From contig NZ_QRDV01000001.1 of the NCBI RefSeq assembly GCF_003386165.1, positions 1,033,900 through 1,097,899 on the forward strand: a stretch of DNA of 64,000 nt, given 5' to 3'. Position numbers and translations under genes: made by a program. Numbering within the stretch: position 1 is the first letter of the stretch; every line of letters starts with the position of its first letter. Below the pieces are notes generated by a model. That model saw only the letters and a list, made by a program, of their open reading frames with translations. It was not told where the DNA came from and did no database searches. This DNA comes from Winogradskyella eximia. Lineage in GTDB: Bacteria > Bacteroidota > Bacteroidia > Flavobacteriales > Flavobacteriaceae. Below, piece after piece: positions 36,114 to 44,100 of this stretch.

Positions 36114-37339
36114 TGGGTTTAAAACAAAATTTACATAGTTTTAAAGAAAAGAATAAAGATAAAAAATGGTTGCCAGCATTTTCGGCAATACATACATTCT
36201 TATTCTTGCCAAATGAGACCACTCACAATGGAACTCATATTAAAGCAGCAGACGATTTAAAAAGAACAATGAACACTGTTATAATGGCAATGGTTCCTTG
36301 TTTAATTTTTGGTATGTTTAATGCAGGTTACCAGCATTACTTAGCTTTTGGTGAAATTCAACAAGCTACAGGAGGTTTCTTAAGTGCTCAGTTTTGGACT
36401 TTAGATAACTTCGCTGTTGGTTTTTGGAAAGTGATTCCTTTAGTTATTGTGTCTTACGTTGTAGGTTTAGCAATCGAAATTTTATTTGCTATAAAAAACA
36501 ACCACGAAGTAGAAGAAGGTTATTTAGTAACTGGTATGTTAGTACCACTTATAGTACCTATTGATACTCCTTTATGGATGTTAGCTGTAGCAGTTGTATT
36601 TGGTGTTGTTATTGGTAAAGAAGTTTTTGGTGGTACAGGAATGAACATTCTTAATCCAGCATTAACTATTAGAGCCTTTTTATTCTTTGCTTATCCAACA
36701 TGGATGTCTGGAGATAAAGTTTGGGTAGCTGGTGCTGTTGAACGTGATCAAATGATTGCAGCTGGACAAAATGTAGATGCTATTTCTGGTGAAACAATCT
36801 TAGGAAGTTTAGCACAAGGGAAATCTGTAGGTTATGATGTCATGGACATGTTTTACGGATTAATACCTGGTTCAGTAGGTGAAACATCTACACTATTAAT
36901 ATTATTAGGTGCATTATTTTTAATCTTTACTAAAATTGGAAGTTGGAGAATTATGTTGTCATCTGTAGTAGGTGCTTTAGTAATGGGCTTAATTTTTAAT
37001 GGCCTTGTTAGTGCAGATGTTATATCAGAAGGCAGTAAATTTTACGGATTAATGAGTACAGAGTTTTGGCATCACTTACTAATTGGTGGTTTTGCTTTTG
37101 GTACTGTATTTATGGCAACAGATCCAGTTACAGCTTCACAAACAAATAAAGGAAAATGGATCTATGGATTCTTAATAGGATTTCTTTCTATTATGATTCG
37201 TGTATTCAACCCAGCATATCCAGAAGGTGTAATGTTAGCTATTCTATTAATGAATGTGTTTGCACCAACCATTGACCATTATGTGGTTCAAGGAAATGTA
37301 AAGAAAAGAATGAAACGTGTAAAAGCTAAAGTTGCATAA
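36113..37339 (+). CDS. nqrB: Na+-translocating NADH:quinone reductase subunit B
   Basis: Integral membrane subunit, 408 residues, about ten hydrophobic segments. It binds riboflavin and carries a covalent FMN. The flavinylation motif reads VDAISGET around 221-228, with T228 the probable attachment site; the usual SGAT is SGET here. Other motifs are GKEVFGGTGMNILNPALTIRAFLFFAYP and FMATDPVTASQTNKGKW. A long N-terminal soluble stretch (KEKNKDKKWLPAFSAIHTFLF) is normal for the family. It starts within the last base of nqrA and is two bases from nqrC. Confidence 0.97.
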   Translation: MGLKQNLHSFKEKNKDKKWLPAFSAIHTFLFLPNETTHNGTHIKAADDLKRTMNTVIMAMVPCLIFGMFNAGYQHYLAFGEIQQATGGFLSAQFWTLDNFAVGFWKVIPLVIVSYVVGLAIEILFAIKNNHEVEEGYLVTGMLVPLIVPIDTPLWMLAVAVVFGVVIGKEVFGGTGMNILNPALTIRAFLFFAYPTWMSGDKVWVAGAVERDQMIAAGQNVDAISGETILGSLAQGKSVGYDVMDMFYGLIPGSVGETSTLLILLGALFLIFTKIGSWRIMLSSVVGALVMGLIFNGLVSADVISEGSKFYGLMSTEFWHHLLIGGFAFGTVFMATDPVTASQTNKGKWIYGFLIGFLSIMIRVFNPAYPEGVMLAILLMNVFAPTIDHYVVQGNVKKRMKRVKAKVA

Positions 37340-37341
37340 CG

Positions 37342-38088
37342 ATGGAAAATAGAACAGATAAAAATTCATACACAATACTTTTTGCTATAGGTATGGTATT
37401 GATTGTTGGCTCATTATTAGCGTTTACAGCGTCTTCATTAAAGCCTACAATCACAGAGAATCAGCGAATGGAAAAGCAGCAGAATATTCTGTATGCAATG
37501 GGTGTTAATGATAATGACGAGAGTAGTGCAACGTTTATTTCAACGGATAAGGTTGCTGGTGAGTTTTCAAAATATATTACTAAACAATTAGTTATTGAAA
37601 ATGGAAATGCATCAGAAAATGACCAAGCATACTTAATTGATGTTAAAAAAGAACAAACTAAAGCTAAAGCAGGTGAAACTAGACGTTTGCCTTTATTTGT
37701 TGGTGAAAAAGATGGTGAAACTTATTACATCGCACCAATTAGAGGTAAAGGGCTTTGGGATGCTATTTGGGCTTATATAGCTTTAGATAAAGATATGGTA
37801 GTGCAAGGTGCTTACTTCGATCATAAAGGTGAAACACCTGGACTAGGAGCAAACATTAAACAACGTTTCTTTATGGATGATTTTATAGGAGAACATTTGT
37901 TAGGTCCTTCAGGTGATTTTAAAGGAATTACTGTTGCAAAAGGAAATGCAGATCCTAAAAATTTAGATAAAACAGATAATGAGGTAGATGCTATTGCAGG
38001 AGCAACAATTACAGGTGATGGCGTTACAGCTATGATTAGAAGTGACTTAAAGCTTTATGTGCCTTATTTTAAAACTTTAAAACAATAA
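37342..38088 (+). CDS. nqrC: Na+-translocating NADH:quinone reductase subunit C
   Basis: 248 residues with one N-terminal membrane anchor (TILFAIGMVLIVGSLLAFTA) and a periplasmic domain holding covalent FMN. The flavinylation motif is DAIAGAT at 216-222 with T222. GLWDAIWAYIALDKD and ETPGLGANI are family motifs. FMN attachment needs ApbE, encoded at 53.5-54.5 kb. Confidence 0.97.
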   Translation: MENRTDKNSYTILFAIGMVLIVGSLLAFTASSLKPTITENQRMEKQQNILYAMGVNDNDESSATFISTDKVAGEFSKYITKQLVIENGNASENDQAYLIDVKKEQTKAKAGETRRLPLFVGEKDGETYYIAPIRGKGLWDAIWAYIALDKDMVVQGAYFDHKGETPGLGANIKQRFFMDDFIGEHLLGPSGDFKGITVAKGNADPKNLDKTDNEVDAIAGATITGDGVTAMIRSDLKLYVPYFKTLKQ

Positions 38089-38094
38089 TACATA

Positions 38095-38739
38095 ATGGGA
38101 CTTATATCAAAAAAAGACGCCAAGTTAATTACTGATCCATTAGCAGATAATAACCCAATTACTATTCAGGTATTAGGTATTTGTTCTGCGTTAGCAATTA
38201 CTGCAGAATTGAAAGCTTCAATTGTAATGGCTGTTTCAGTATTATTTGTTTTAGGAATTGGTAACGTAGTGATTTCGTTGATGCGAAATATTATTCCTTC
38301 AAAAATTAGAATTATTGTTCAATTGGTGGTAGTTGCTGCTTTAGTAATTATTGTTGATCAAGTATTAAAAGCATATGCTTACGAGTTAAGTAAAACGCTT
38401 TCTGTATTTGTTGGTTTAATTATTACTAATTGTATAATTATGGGACGTTTTGAAGCTTTTGCTTTAGCTAACAAACCATGGCAATCATTTTTAGATGGAA
38501 TTGGTAATGCAGCTGGTTACGGTTTAATACTTATAATTGTTGGTTTCTTTAGAGAGCTTTTAGGTTCTGGTACTTTATTAGGATTTAAAGTTTTAGGAGA
38601 TCCAATTGAAAAAACAGGATTGTACGCTCTAGGTTATGAAAATAACGGATTTATGTTATTATCACCAATGGCATTAATAGTTGTGGGAATTATTATTTGG
38701 ATACAACGTAGTAGAAACAAAGCTTTAATAGAAGACTAA
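38095..38739 (+). CDS. nqrD: Na+-translocating NADH:quinone reductase subunit D
   Basis: 214-residue membrane subunit with six hydrophobic segments. NqrD and NqrE together bind an iron centre with cysteines inside the membrane; here C30 (LGICSALAIT) and C112 (IITNCIIMGRFEAFA) fit. It starts six bases after the nqrC stop and is followed by a 74-base gap before nqrE, the widest gap in the operon. Confidence 0.96.
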   Translation: MGLISKKDAKLITDPLADNNPITIQVLGICSALAITAELKASIVMAVSVLFVLGIGNVVISLMRNIIPSKIRIIVQLVVVAALVIIVDQVLKAYAYELSKTLSVFVGLIITNCIIMGRFEAFALANKPWQSFLDGIGNAAGYGLILIIVGFFRELLGSGTLLGFKVLGDPIEKTGLYALGYENNGFMLLSPMALIVVGIIIWIQRSRNKALIED

Positions 38740-38813
38740 TAAAGTACACAGGTTAAAGTCAGATTATACGGTATTTACTGTTTATTGAGACTGAAACTGA
38801 AAACTAAAAGAAT

Positions 38814-39536
38814 ATGGAACATATAGAATTATTTTTCAAATCGATATTTATAGATAACATGGTATTTGCTACATTCTTAGGAATGTGTTCTTACTTGGCT
38901 GTATCTAAAAAAGTGAGTACTGCAGTTGGTCTTGGTGCCGCAGTAATTTTTGTACTTGCCATAACAGTACCATTAAACTGGTTATTAGATCAGTATTTAT
39001 TACAGCCAGGAGCTTTATCTTGGTTAGGGGAAGAGTATGCTAGTTATGATTTAAGCTTCTTATCTTTCATTATGTTTATTGCTACTATTGCTACAATGGT
39101 TCAATTAGTAGAGATTGTGGTAGAGAAGTTTTCTCCATCATTATATAATTCATTAGGTATATTTTTACCATTGATTGCTGTAAACTGTGCTATTTTAGGT
39201 GGTTCATTATTTATGCAATCTCGTGAAATTGCAACTTTAGGTTTAGCAACAACTTATGGAGTAGGTTCAGGAATTGGATGGTTCTTAGCGATTTTAGCAA
39301 TTGCTGCAATTCGTGAAAAAATTAGATATTCTAACGTACCACCAGCATTACGTGGTTTGGGAATTACATTTATAATTACAGGATTAATGGCTATCGGTTT
39401 TATGAGTTTCGGTGGTATGTTAACAGGTGGTGATGATGAAGGTACCAAAGAAGAGAAAACTGCTAAAGTGGAAGCAGAAAAGACAATAGAAGAAACAAAA
39501 GCATTAGCTGATAACACAATTAAAGTAGTTGAGTAA
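38814..39536 (+). CDS. nqrE: Na+-translocating NADH:quinone reductase subunit E, with charged C-terminal extension
   Basis: 240 residues, against about 200 in Vibrio. The membrane core (about 1-205) has the paired iron-ligand cysteines C25 ([10 protein letters not shown]) and C125 ([12 protein letters not shown]). The extra tail (about 206-240) is rich in Glu, Lys and Ala with no hydrophobic segment, likely helical and lying in the cytosol next to NqrF. Its job is unknown. The stop is one base before the nqrF ATG. Confidence 0.95.
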   Translation: MEHIELFFKSIFIDNMVFATFLGMCSYLAVSKKVSTAVGLGAAVIFVLAITVPLNWLLDQYLLQPGALSWLGEEYASYDLSFLSFIMFIATIATMVQLVEIVVEKFSPSLYNSLGIFLPLIAVNCAILGGSLFMQSREIATLGLATTYGVGSGIGWFLAILAIAAIREKIRYSNVPPALRGLGITFIITGLMAIGFMSFGGMLTGGDDEGTKEEKTAKVEAEKTIEETKALADNTIKVVE

Positions 39537-39537
39537 T

Positions 39538-40854
39538 ATGATTTTATTAGCAGCAAGTACATTAGGAACAGTAATAGCGACTGTAGCGGCATTTTTATTA
39601 ATCACACTAATTTTAGTGGGTTTATTATTAGTTGTAAAGCAAAAATTATCACCATCTGGTCCTGTAAAGATTACGATTAACGGTGAGAGAGAAATTGAAG
39701 TAGGTTCTGGAGGTACTTTATTAAGTACTTTAGGAAATCAAAAAATATTCTTACCATCTGCTTGTGGTGGTGGTGGAACATGTATTCAATGTGAATGTCA
39801 TGTACTTTCTGGTGGAGGCGAAGCTTTACCAACAGAAACACCTCATTTTAGTAGAAACGAATTACAACATGGTGCACGTTTAGCTTGCCAAGTAAAGGTA
39901 AAGCAAGACATGGAAATTACAATTCCTGAAGAGGTATTTGGTATTAAGAAATGGGAAGCAACCGTAGTTTCAAATTACAACGTTGCGACATTTATTAAGG
40001 AATTTGTTGTTGAAATTCCTGAAGATATGAATTACAAAGCAGGTGGATATATTCAAATTGAAATCCCTAATTGTGAAGTAAAATATGCTGATATGGACGT
40101 AACTGCTCATCCAGAAGATCATCCTGGTGAACCAGATAAGTTTAAAGCAGATTGGGAAAAGTTTGGTTTATGGCCTTTGGTTATGAAGAATGATGAACTT
40201 GTAGAACGTGCCTACTCTATGGCTTCTTATCCTGCAGAAGGAAGAAGAATTATGCTTAATGTGCGTGTTGCAACTCCTCCGTTTGATAGAGAAAAAGGTG
40301 GATGGATGGATGTTAATCCTGGTGTAGCTTCTTCTTATATTTTTAATCAAAAAATTGGCGATAAAGTTACTATTTCTGGACCTTATGGAGAGTTCTTTAT
40401 TAATGATTCAGATTCAGAAATGTTATATGTAGGTGGTGGAGCAGGTATGGCACCAATGCGTTCACACTTATACCAATTATTTAGAACTTTAAAAACAGGA
40501 CGTAAAGTAACATATTGGTATGGAGGACGTTCTAAAGCAGAATTGTTTTACATACATTATTTTAGAGCATTAGAAAAAGATTTTCCAAATTTCAAATTCT
40601 TTATTGCATTATCAGATCCTACAGATGCTGATAATTGGAAACTTAAAACTGACGTTAATGATGAATCTGGAGATGGATTTGTAGGCTTTATTCACCAAGT
40701 GGTAATAGACCAATATTTATCTAAGCATGAAGCGCCAGAGGATATCGAATTATATTTCTGTGGCCCACCATTGATGAACCAAGCTGTTCAAAAAATGGGA
40801 GAGGATTTCGGAATTCCTGATGAACACATTAGATTTGATGATTTTGGAGGCTAA
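39538..40854 (+). CDS. nqrF: Na+-translocating NADH:quinone reductase subunit F
   Basis: NADH-oxidising subunit, 438 residues from the ATG at 39538; a TTG three codons upstream lies inside nqrE and is less likely. Order: N-terminal membrane helix, 2Fe-2S ferredoxin domain with C76, C82, C85 and C117 (SACGGGGTCIQC ... LACQV), FAD-binding RAYSMASYP, and NAD-binding GGGAGMAPMRSHLYQ and CGPPLMNQAV. It is the last gene of the operon and ends before a strong terminator. Confidence 0.97.
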   Translation: MILLAASTLGTVIATVAAFLLITLILVGLLLVVKQKLSPSGPVKITINGEREIEVGSGGTLLSTLGNQKIFLPSACGGGGTCIQCECHVLSGGGEALPTETPHFSRNELQHGARLACQVKVKQDMEITIPEEVFGIKKWEATVVSNYNVATFIKEFVVEIPEDMNYKAGGYIQIEIPNCEVKYADMDVTAHPEDHPGEPDKFKADWEKFGLWPLVMKNDELVERAYSMASYPAEGRRIMLNVRVATPPFDREKGGWMDVNPGVASSYIFNQKIGDKVTISGPYGEFFINDSDSEMLYVGGGAGMAPMRSHLYQLFRTLKTGRKVTYWYGGRSKAELFYIHYFRALEKDFPNFKFFIALSDPTDADNWKLKTDVNDESGDGFVGFIHQVVIDQYLSKHEAPEDIELYFCGPPLMNQAVQKMGEDFGIPDEHIRFDDFGG

Positions 40855-40876
40855 TAGCTAAAAAACATCTATAAAA

Positions 40877-40910
40877 ATAAAAACCAACTCAATAGAGTTG
40901 GTTTTTTTAT
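40877..40910. terminator. Terminator after nqrF, probably bidirectional
   Basis: Stem ACCAACTC with GAGTTGGT, loop AATA, A run before and T7 after; lies between nqrF and a convergent gene. Confidence 0.9.
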
Positions 40911-40928
40911 GACTAATTGTTAATGATT

Positions 40929-41369
40929 TTATACTACAATCAGTGAAGCTTTTTTCTCGAAGTTAAATAATATAGAACAATCCATAATATTATCAATGTT
41001 ATCTATAGAACAGAGTTGTGATACAACGGCACATAGTCCATCAAAGAGATTATAACTATCAATGGAATCTGGTTTAAATAAACGTTTATCTGTTAAATAA
41101 TAGCCACAACCGTTGAGGAAAGCACTTTCAATTTGCAGCAATTCAATAGGAGTGTAACCATTAAATCGTCTTCCTAAATTTTGGTGAACTAATCCTATAT
41201 AATTTAATGTTACCGAACCATGCTGGTCGGTTAAGTGTTTCCAACTGTCTTTATTATCTAGTATGTTACCAACTGCACATTGCTTGCAATCATCTGGATT
41301 TAAAGTCTTATTATGAAATGCAGTGTATAATTTATATATAGCATTTTCAAAACGAATTGAATTTTTCAT
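40929..41369 (-). CDS. Conserved flavobacterial hypothetical with CxxC motif
   Basis: 146-residue soluble protein, not an Nqr subunit despite lying beside nqrF. Helical, with C28-KQ-C31 in the PDDCKQCAVGNILDN segment, LNYIGLVHQNLGRRFNGYTPIELLQIESAFLNGCGY in the middle and a C-terminal DGLCAVVSQLC. Relatives are widespread in Flavobacteriaceae; I recall that databases sometimes label them NADH-quinone reductase subunit F, which has no support in this sequence: no ferredoxin, FAD or NAD motif is present. The Cys pairs could bind a metal; that is inference. Confidence 0.7.
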   Translation of the reverse strand: MKNSIRFENAIYKLYTAFHNKTLNPDDCKQCAVGNILDNKDSWKHLTDQHGSVTLNYIGLVHQNLGRRFNGYTPIELLQIESAFLNGCGYYLTDKRLFKPDSIDSYNLFDGLCAVVSQLCSIDNIDNIMDCSILFNFEKKASLIVV

Positions 41370-41456
41370 AGTTGTAGATTCTACTTTTCAAGATAAAAGA
41401 TACAAAAAATTGAAAAGAATTTCAAAACTCAACAAAAGTGAAATACTCTAAAGAGC

Positions 41457-41834
41457 TTATTTAAATTCCATAATCAAATAAACAGACGTCGTTTCTCCAA
41501 TATTTAAAACCTCGTGTGAGGTGATGGAATCTTTGCGAAATGTGTAACCTGTTGGAACATCTACCTCCCGTGTACCTGTGTGGTCTGTAATTCTGAATTT
41601 TCCTCCAACTAAAGTATAACCAACATGAGGATTGTGGTAATGTTTCTCGTGTCCAACACCAGGCTCAAAAGTGCATTTAAGGACTCTTAATTCGTTGTTT
41701 TCTTCTATAACCTCACAGACTGCCTCACCTTTCCAACCTGCTTCTAAAGGGTCTGGTAATGGATTTTTGTTTTTACAGCTCGAAAGACCAATTGCTATAA
41801 GGAAAGCGAGTTTAAAAACATTTTTGGTTTTCAT
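41457..41834 (-). CDS. Exported cupin-domain lipoprotein
   Basis: 125 residues. Lipoprotein signal peptide ending LSSC (about residue 20), then one small cupin barrel with the metal-site motif GVGHEKHYHNPHVGYTLVGGKF and second motif around DSITSHEVLN. Cupins are usually cytosolic; this one is set up for export. It lies downstream of a frameshifted DUF6090 gene, an amino-acid permease, an exported RidA-like protein and a DUF885 peptidase on the same strand, so it may belong to an accessory amino-acid or peptide-use unit. Reaction unknown. Confidence 0.75.
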   Translation of the reverse strand: MKTKNVFKLAFLIAIGLSSCKNKNPLPDPLEAGWKGEAVCEVIEENNELRVLKCTFEPGVGHEKHYHNPHVGYTLVGGKFRITDHTGTREVDVPTGYTFRKDSITSHEVLNIGETTSVYLIMEFK

Positions 41835-42176
41835 TTAGTTGATTTGCAAGCAAGATAGGAATTTCATTAGAATTAGCTATTGCTGTTTTCAGATTATGAG
41901 ATAGCATATTTGTTATAATATATTCTTTGTAATGTGATTTCAAGTCATCTGAAATTTTAATGTCATAATCAGTTTGTAATACGTTTATGAGGTCTTGCGA
42001 TTTTTGTTGTTCTTCTTCTAAAGTTCTGCATTGGCTTCTTTCCAATTGTTGAGTTGTAATGCAATCAATATACCAATCACTACAAGCACAATTTCACCAA
42101 TGGCATATTTTAAATACTTGGTGTTGTTGCCCTCATTTAGATAGTTATTACGGATATTTCTGAAAAGTTTAGTCAT
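41812..42176 (-). pseudogene. DUF6090 family gene, frameshifted and truncated
   Basis: From the ATG complementary to 42174-42176 the frame encodes MTKLFRNIRNNYLNEG and the DUF6090 hallmark KYLKYAIGEIVLVVIGILIALQLNNW, then stops after 52 residues at 42018-42020. Immediately before that, the next frame opens (down to 41812) and continues with LEEEQQKSQDLINVLQTDYDIKISDDLKSHY, which is what follows in intact relatives. So one base has probably been lost or gained around 42020-42045. The second part ends after about 70 more residues, while intact DUF6090 proteins are about 240. This is best read as a decayed gene. It overlaps the end of the permease gene and the start of the cupin gene. Confidence 0.7.
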
Positions 42177-43473
42177 TCCTCCTTCTTTTTAAAAATTTCA
42201 TGCCGAAAAAAATGAGCGTTAAGGCAACTATAAACAGTCCAGTGCCAATTATCTCATTAACAGAAAGACTTGATAAAAAATAAATTATTATAGCAATGGC
42301 TATTATGGGAACCGTCCAACCTCCTGGAATTTTGAAACTGCCCTTATGATCTATGTCAGATTTACGTAGCTTCATTACCGATAATGCGACTCCTAAATAT
42401 AGAATTAACATAGAACTACTAGCAATAACAGCTAATTGCTCAAAACTGCCTGAAATGGCTAGAATAAAACCGATAGTGGCATACACAATAATGGCGATAT
42501 GTGGTGTGGCAAATGATTTGTGAATTCTAGAAAGTGCTGTTATTGGGATGACTTTATCTCTGGCAAGCGCGTATACAATTCTTGGACTGTTGAGAATAGT
42601 GCCGCTCATATACCCAAACATAGACACAACGGCGCCGATAATTAGCAGTAGATATCCAAAATTACCAAATACAACTTTAGCCGTTTCGGCAAGTGGTGCC
42701 GCTGTAAAATTGGGTAAAGTATCCCCTAAAACTCCTTGAGCAACGGTTTGAATTAGAATATAAACAACCATAACCGTTGTAATACTTATTAAGATAGCTT
42801 TAGGAATAGTGCGTTTTGGATTCACAACTTCTCCACCAACAATAATTCCGGTTTCACAACCTTGAAAGGCAAAAAATAGAATAAGGGAAGTTTCTCCTAA
42901 TGTTTGAAAACTAGGCAGCTTTTGAAAATATAAATTGCTTAATGAGACATCTTTAAAGCCAATAGCAATTAATAAAAGTAATGGTATTAACTTAATAATA
43001 GTGTTGAACTTTACTAAACCGATACCTTGCTTTAAACCAATGACATTGACGTAAACCAAGCCATAAAACAATATAAATAAAAATAGAATTCGAGGTAAAC
43101 CGTTTTCAAATATTGGGTATGCGGAAGCAATAACGTTGACTAAAGCATTAGAAACTGCAGCATCTGCAAACAGATTACTTCCCACAGCAAAAAAGCCTCC
43201 AACAAACCCAGCATAATCTCCAAAGGCAGTTTCAATGTAAGTGTAAGGACCACCAGTATTGGTGACTTTACTTCCGGCTTCGGCAAAACAAAGCATAATT
43301 GTAGCCATTAACAAGCCACAAAATAAATACGCAATGATGCTAGAGGCTCCTAAATAACTGGCTACAATCGCAGGCAGCACAAAAATACCCGACCCAATAA
43401 TAATGTTGATGATATTAGCCGATAAACCAAAAACTCCAACTTTTCTTTTTAATCCTTTATCTTTTATCATCAT
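42169..43473 (-). CDS. APC-family amino-acid permease
   Basis: Integral membrane transporter of 434 residues with about twelve hydrophobic segments. The first has the APC signature NIIIGSGIFVLP, and later TNTGGPYTYIETAFGDYAGFVGG and FFAFQGCETGIIVGGEVVNPKRTIPKAI. This group imports or exchanges amino acids; the substrate is not readable. It lies 24 bases downstream of the RidA-like gene on the same strand, and its end overlaps the DUF6090 relic by eight bases. Confidence 0.9.
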   Translation of the reverse strand: MMIKDKGLKRKVGVFGLSANIINIIIGSGIFVLPAIVASYLGASSIIAYLFCGLLMATIMLCFAEAGSKVTNTGGPYTYIETAFGDYAGFVGGFFAVGSNLFADAAVSNALVNVIASAYPIFENGLPRILFLFILFYGLVYVNVIGLKQGIGLVKFNTIIKLIPLLLLIAIGFKDVSLSNLYFQKLPSFQTLGETSLILFFAFQGCETGIIVGGEVVNPKRTIPKAILISITTVMVVYILIQTVAQGVLGDTLPNFTAAPLAETAKVVFGNFGYLLLIIGAVVSMFGYMSGTILNSPRIVYALARDKVIPITALSRIHKSFATPHIAIIVYATIGFILAISGSFEQLAVIASSSMLILYLGVALSVMKLRKSDIDHKGSFKIPGGWTVPIIAIAIIIYFLSSLSVNEIIGTGLFIVALTLIFFGMKFLKRRRND

Positions 43474-43497
43474 ATCATTTCGACGTCTCTTATAGTG

Positions 43498-44025
43498 TTA
43501 TTTCGTTTTATGTACTTCTAATTCAATTTCAATCATAAATTCTGGAACAGCTAATTCTGCTACACCAAGCCAAGAACCGGTAGGGAATTGGGTTTTGTAA
43601 ATTTCAGTTCTATAGGCTGCAGCTTCTAAAAATTTTGACATGTCAGTTGTAAACACATCCTCTTTGACCACGTCATCAAATGTGCAACCGTAATGTTTTA
43701 AGATTTTTTCTAAATCGGCATAACAATTTTTCATTTGTTGTGCCAAATCTCCAACCGCTGTTGGATTGCCTTCATCATCCATACTTACAGCACCGGAAAT
43801 CTTAATTGAGTTTCCGATTTTTACTGCATGAGAGTAACCATAAGCTTTTTCGACTTCAGGTCTTAGTAGGAAGTATTCTGGTGTTTCGTTTTCGACACTA
43901 ATTTCTTTTTCAATTTCAACAAGTGTTTCTTTAGGCTGTAAGTTGCAACTCTGTATTGAAAATGTTAGAACAGTAAGCATTACTATTAAGGGTAATGGAT
44001 TCGTACGGTTTTTAAGTATTTTCAT
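43498..44025 (-). CDS. Exported RidA-like (Rid family) lipoprotein without catalytic arginine
   Basis: 175 residues from the chosen start MKILKNRTNPLPL; the longer frame upstream adds a polar stretch that would spoil the signal peptide. A lipoprotein signal ends at C27 (FSIQSC). The Rid/YjgF domain covers about 50-175: YSHAVKIGNSIKISGAV, LEKILKHYGCTFDDVVKEDVF and AAAYRTEIYKTQFP. In RidA, the arginine that binds the carboxylate lies in a PxRS motif; here that motif is F147-PTGSW, with G150 in place of Arg. So enamine/imine deaminase activity is doubtful. It is one of several exported proteins in this small cluster. Confidence 0.8.
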   Translation of the reverse strand: MKILKNRTNPLPLIVMLTVLTFSIQSCNLQPKETLVEIEKEISVENETPEYFLLRPEVEKAYGYSHAVKIGNSIKISGAVSMDDEGNPTAVGDLAQQMKNCYADLEKILKHYGCTFDDVVKEDVFTTDMSKFLEAAAYRTEIYKTQFPTGSWLGVAELAVPEFMIEIELEVHKTK

Positions 44026-44100
44026 AGTTTTTAAAGTGTTATTTATTTTGATAATTATATTGTCCGGTTTGTTTTGCAAAGGTGTTATCTAAAACAGTAT

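Noticed and set aside
40929..41369. Label as Nqr subunit F
   Set aside because: Real nqrF is at 39538-40854; this protein has no ferredoxin or flavin-binding motif.
42172..42185. AGGAGG close to the DUF6090 ATG as a ribosome binding site
   Set aside because: It codes for the Arg-Arg end of the permease and is too close to the ATG for normal spacing; Bacteroidota rarely use such sites.
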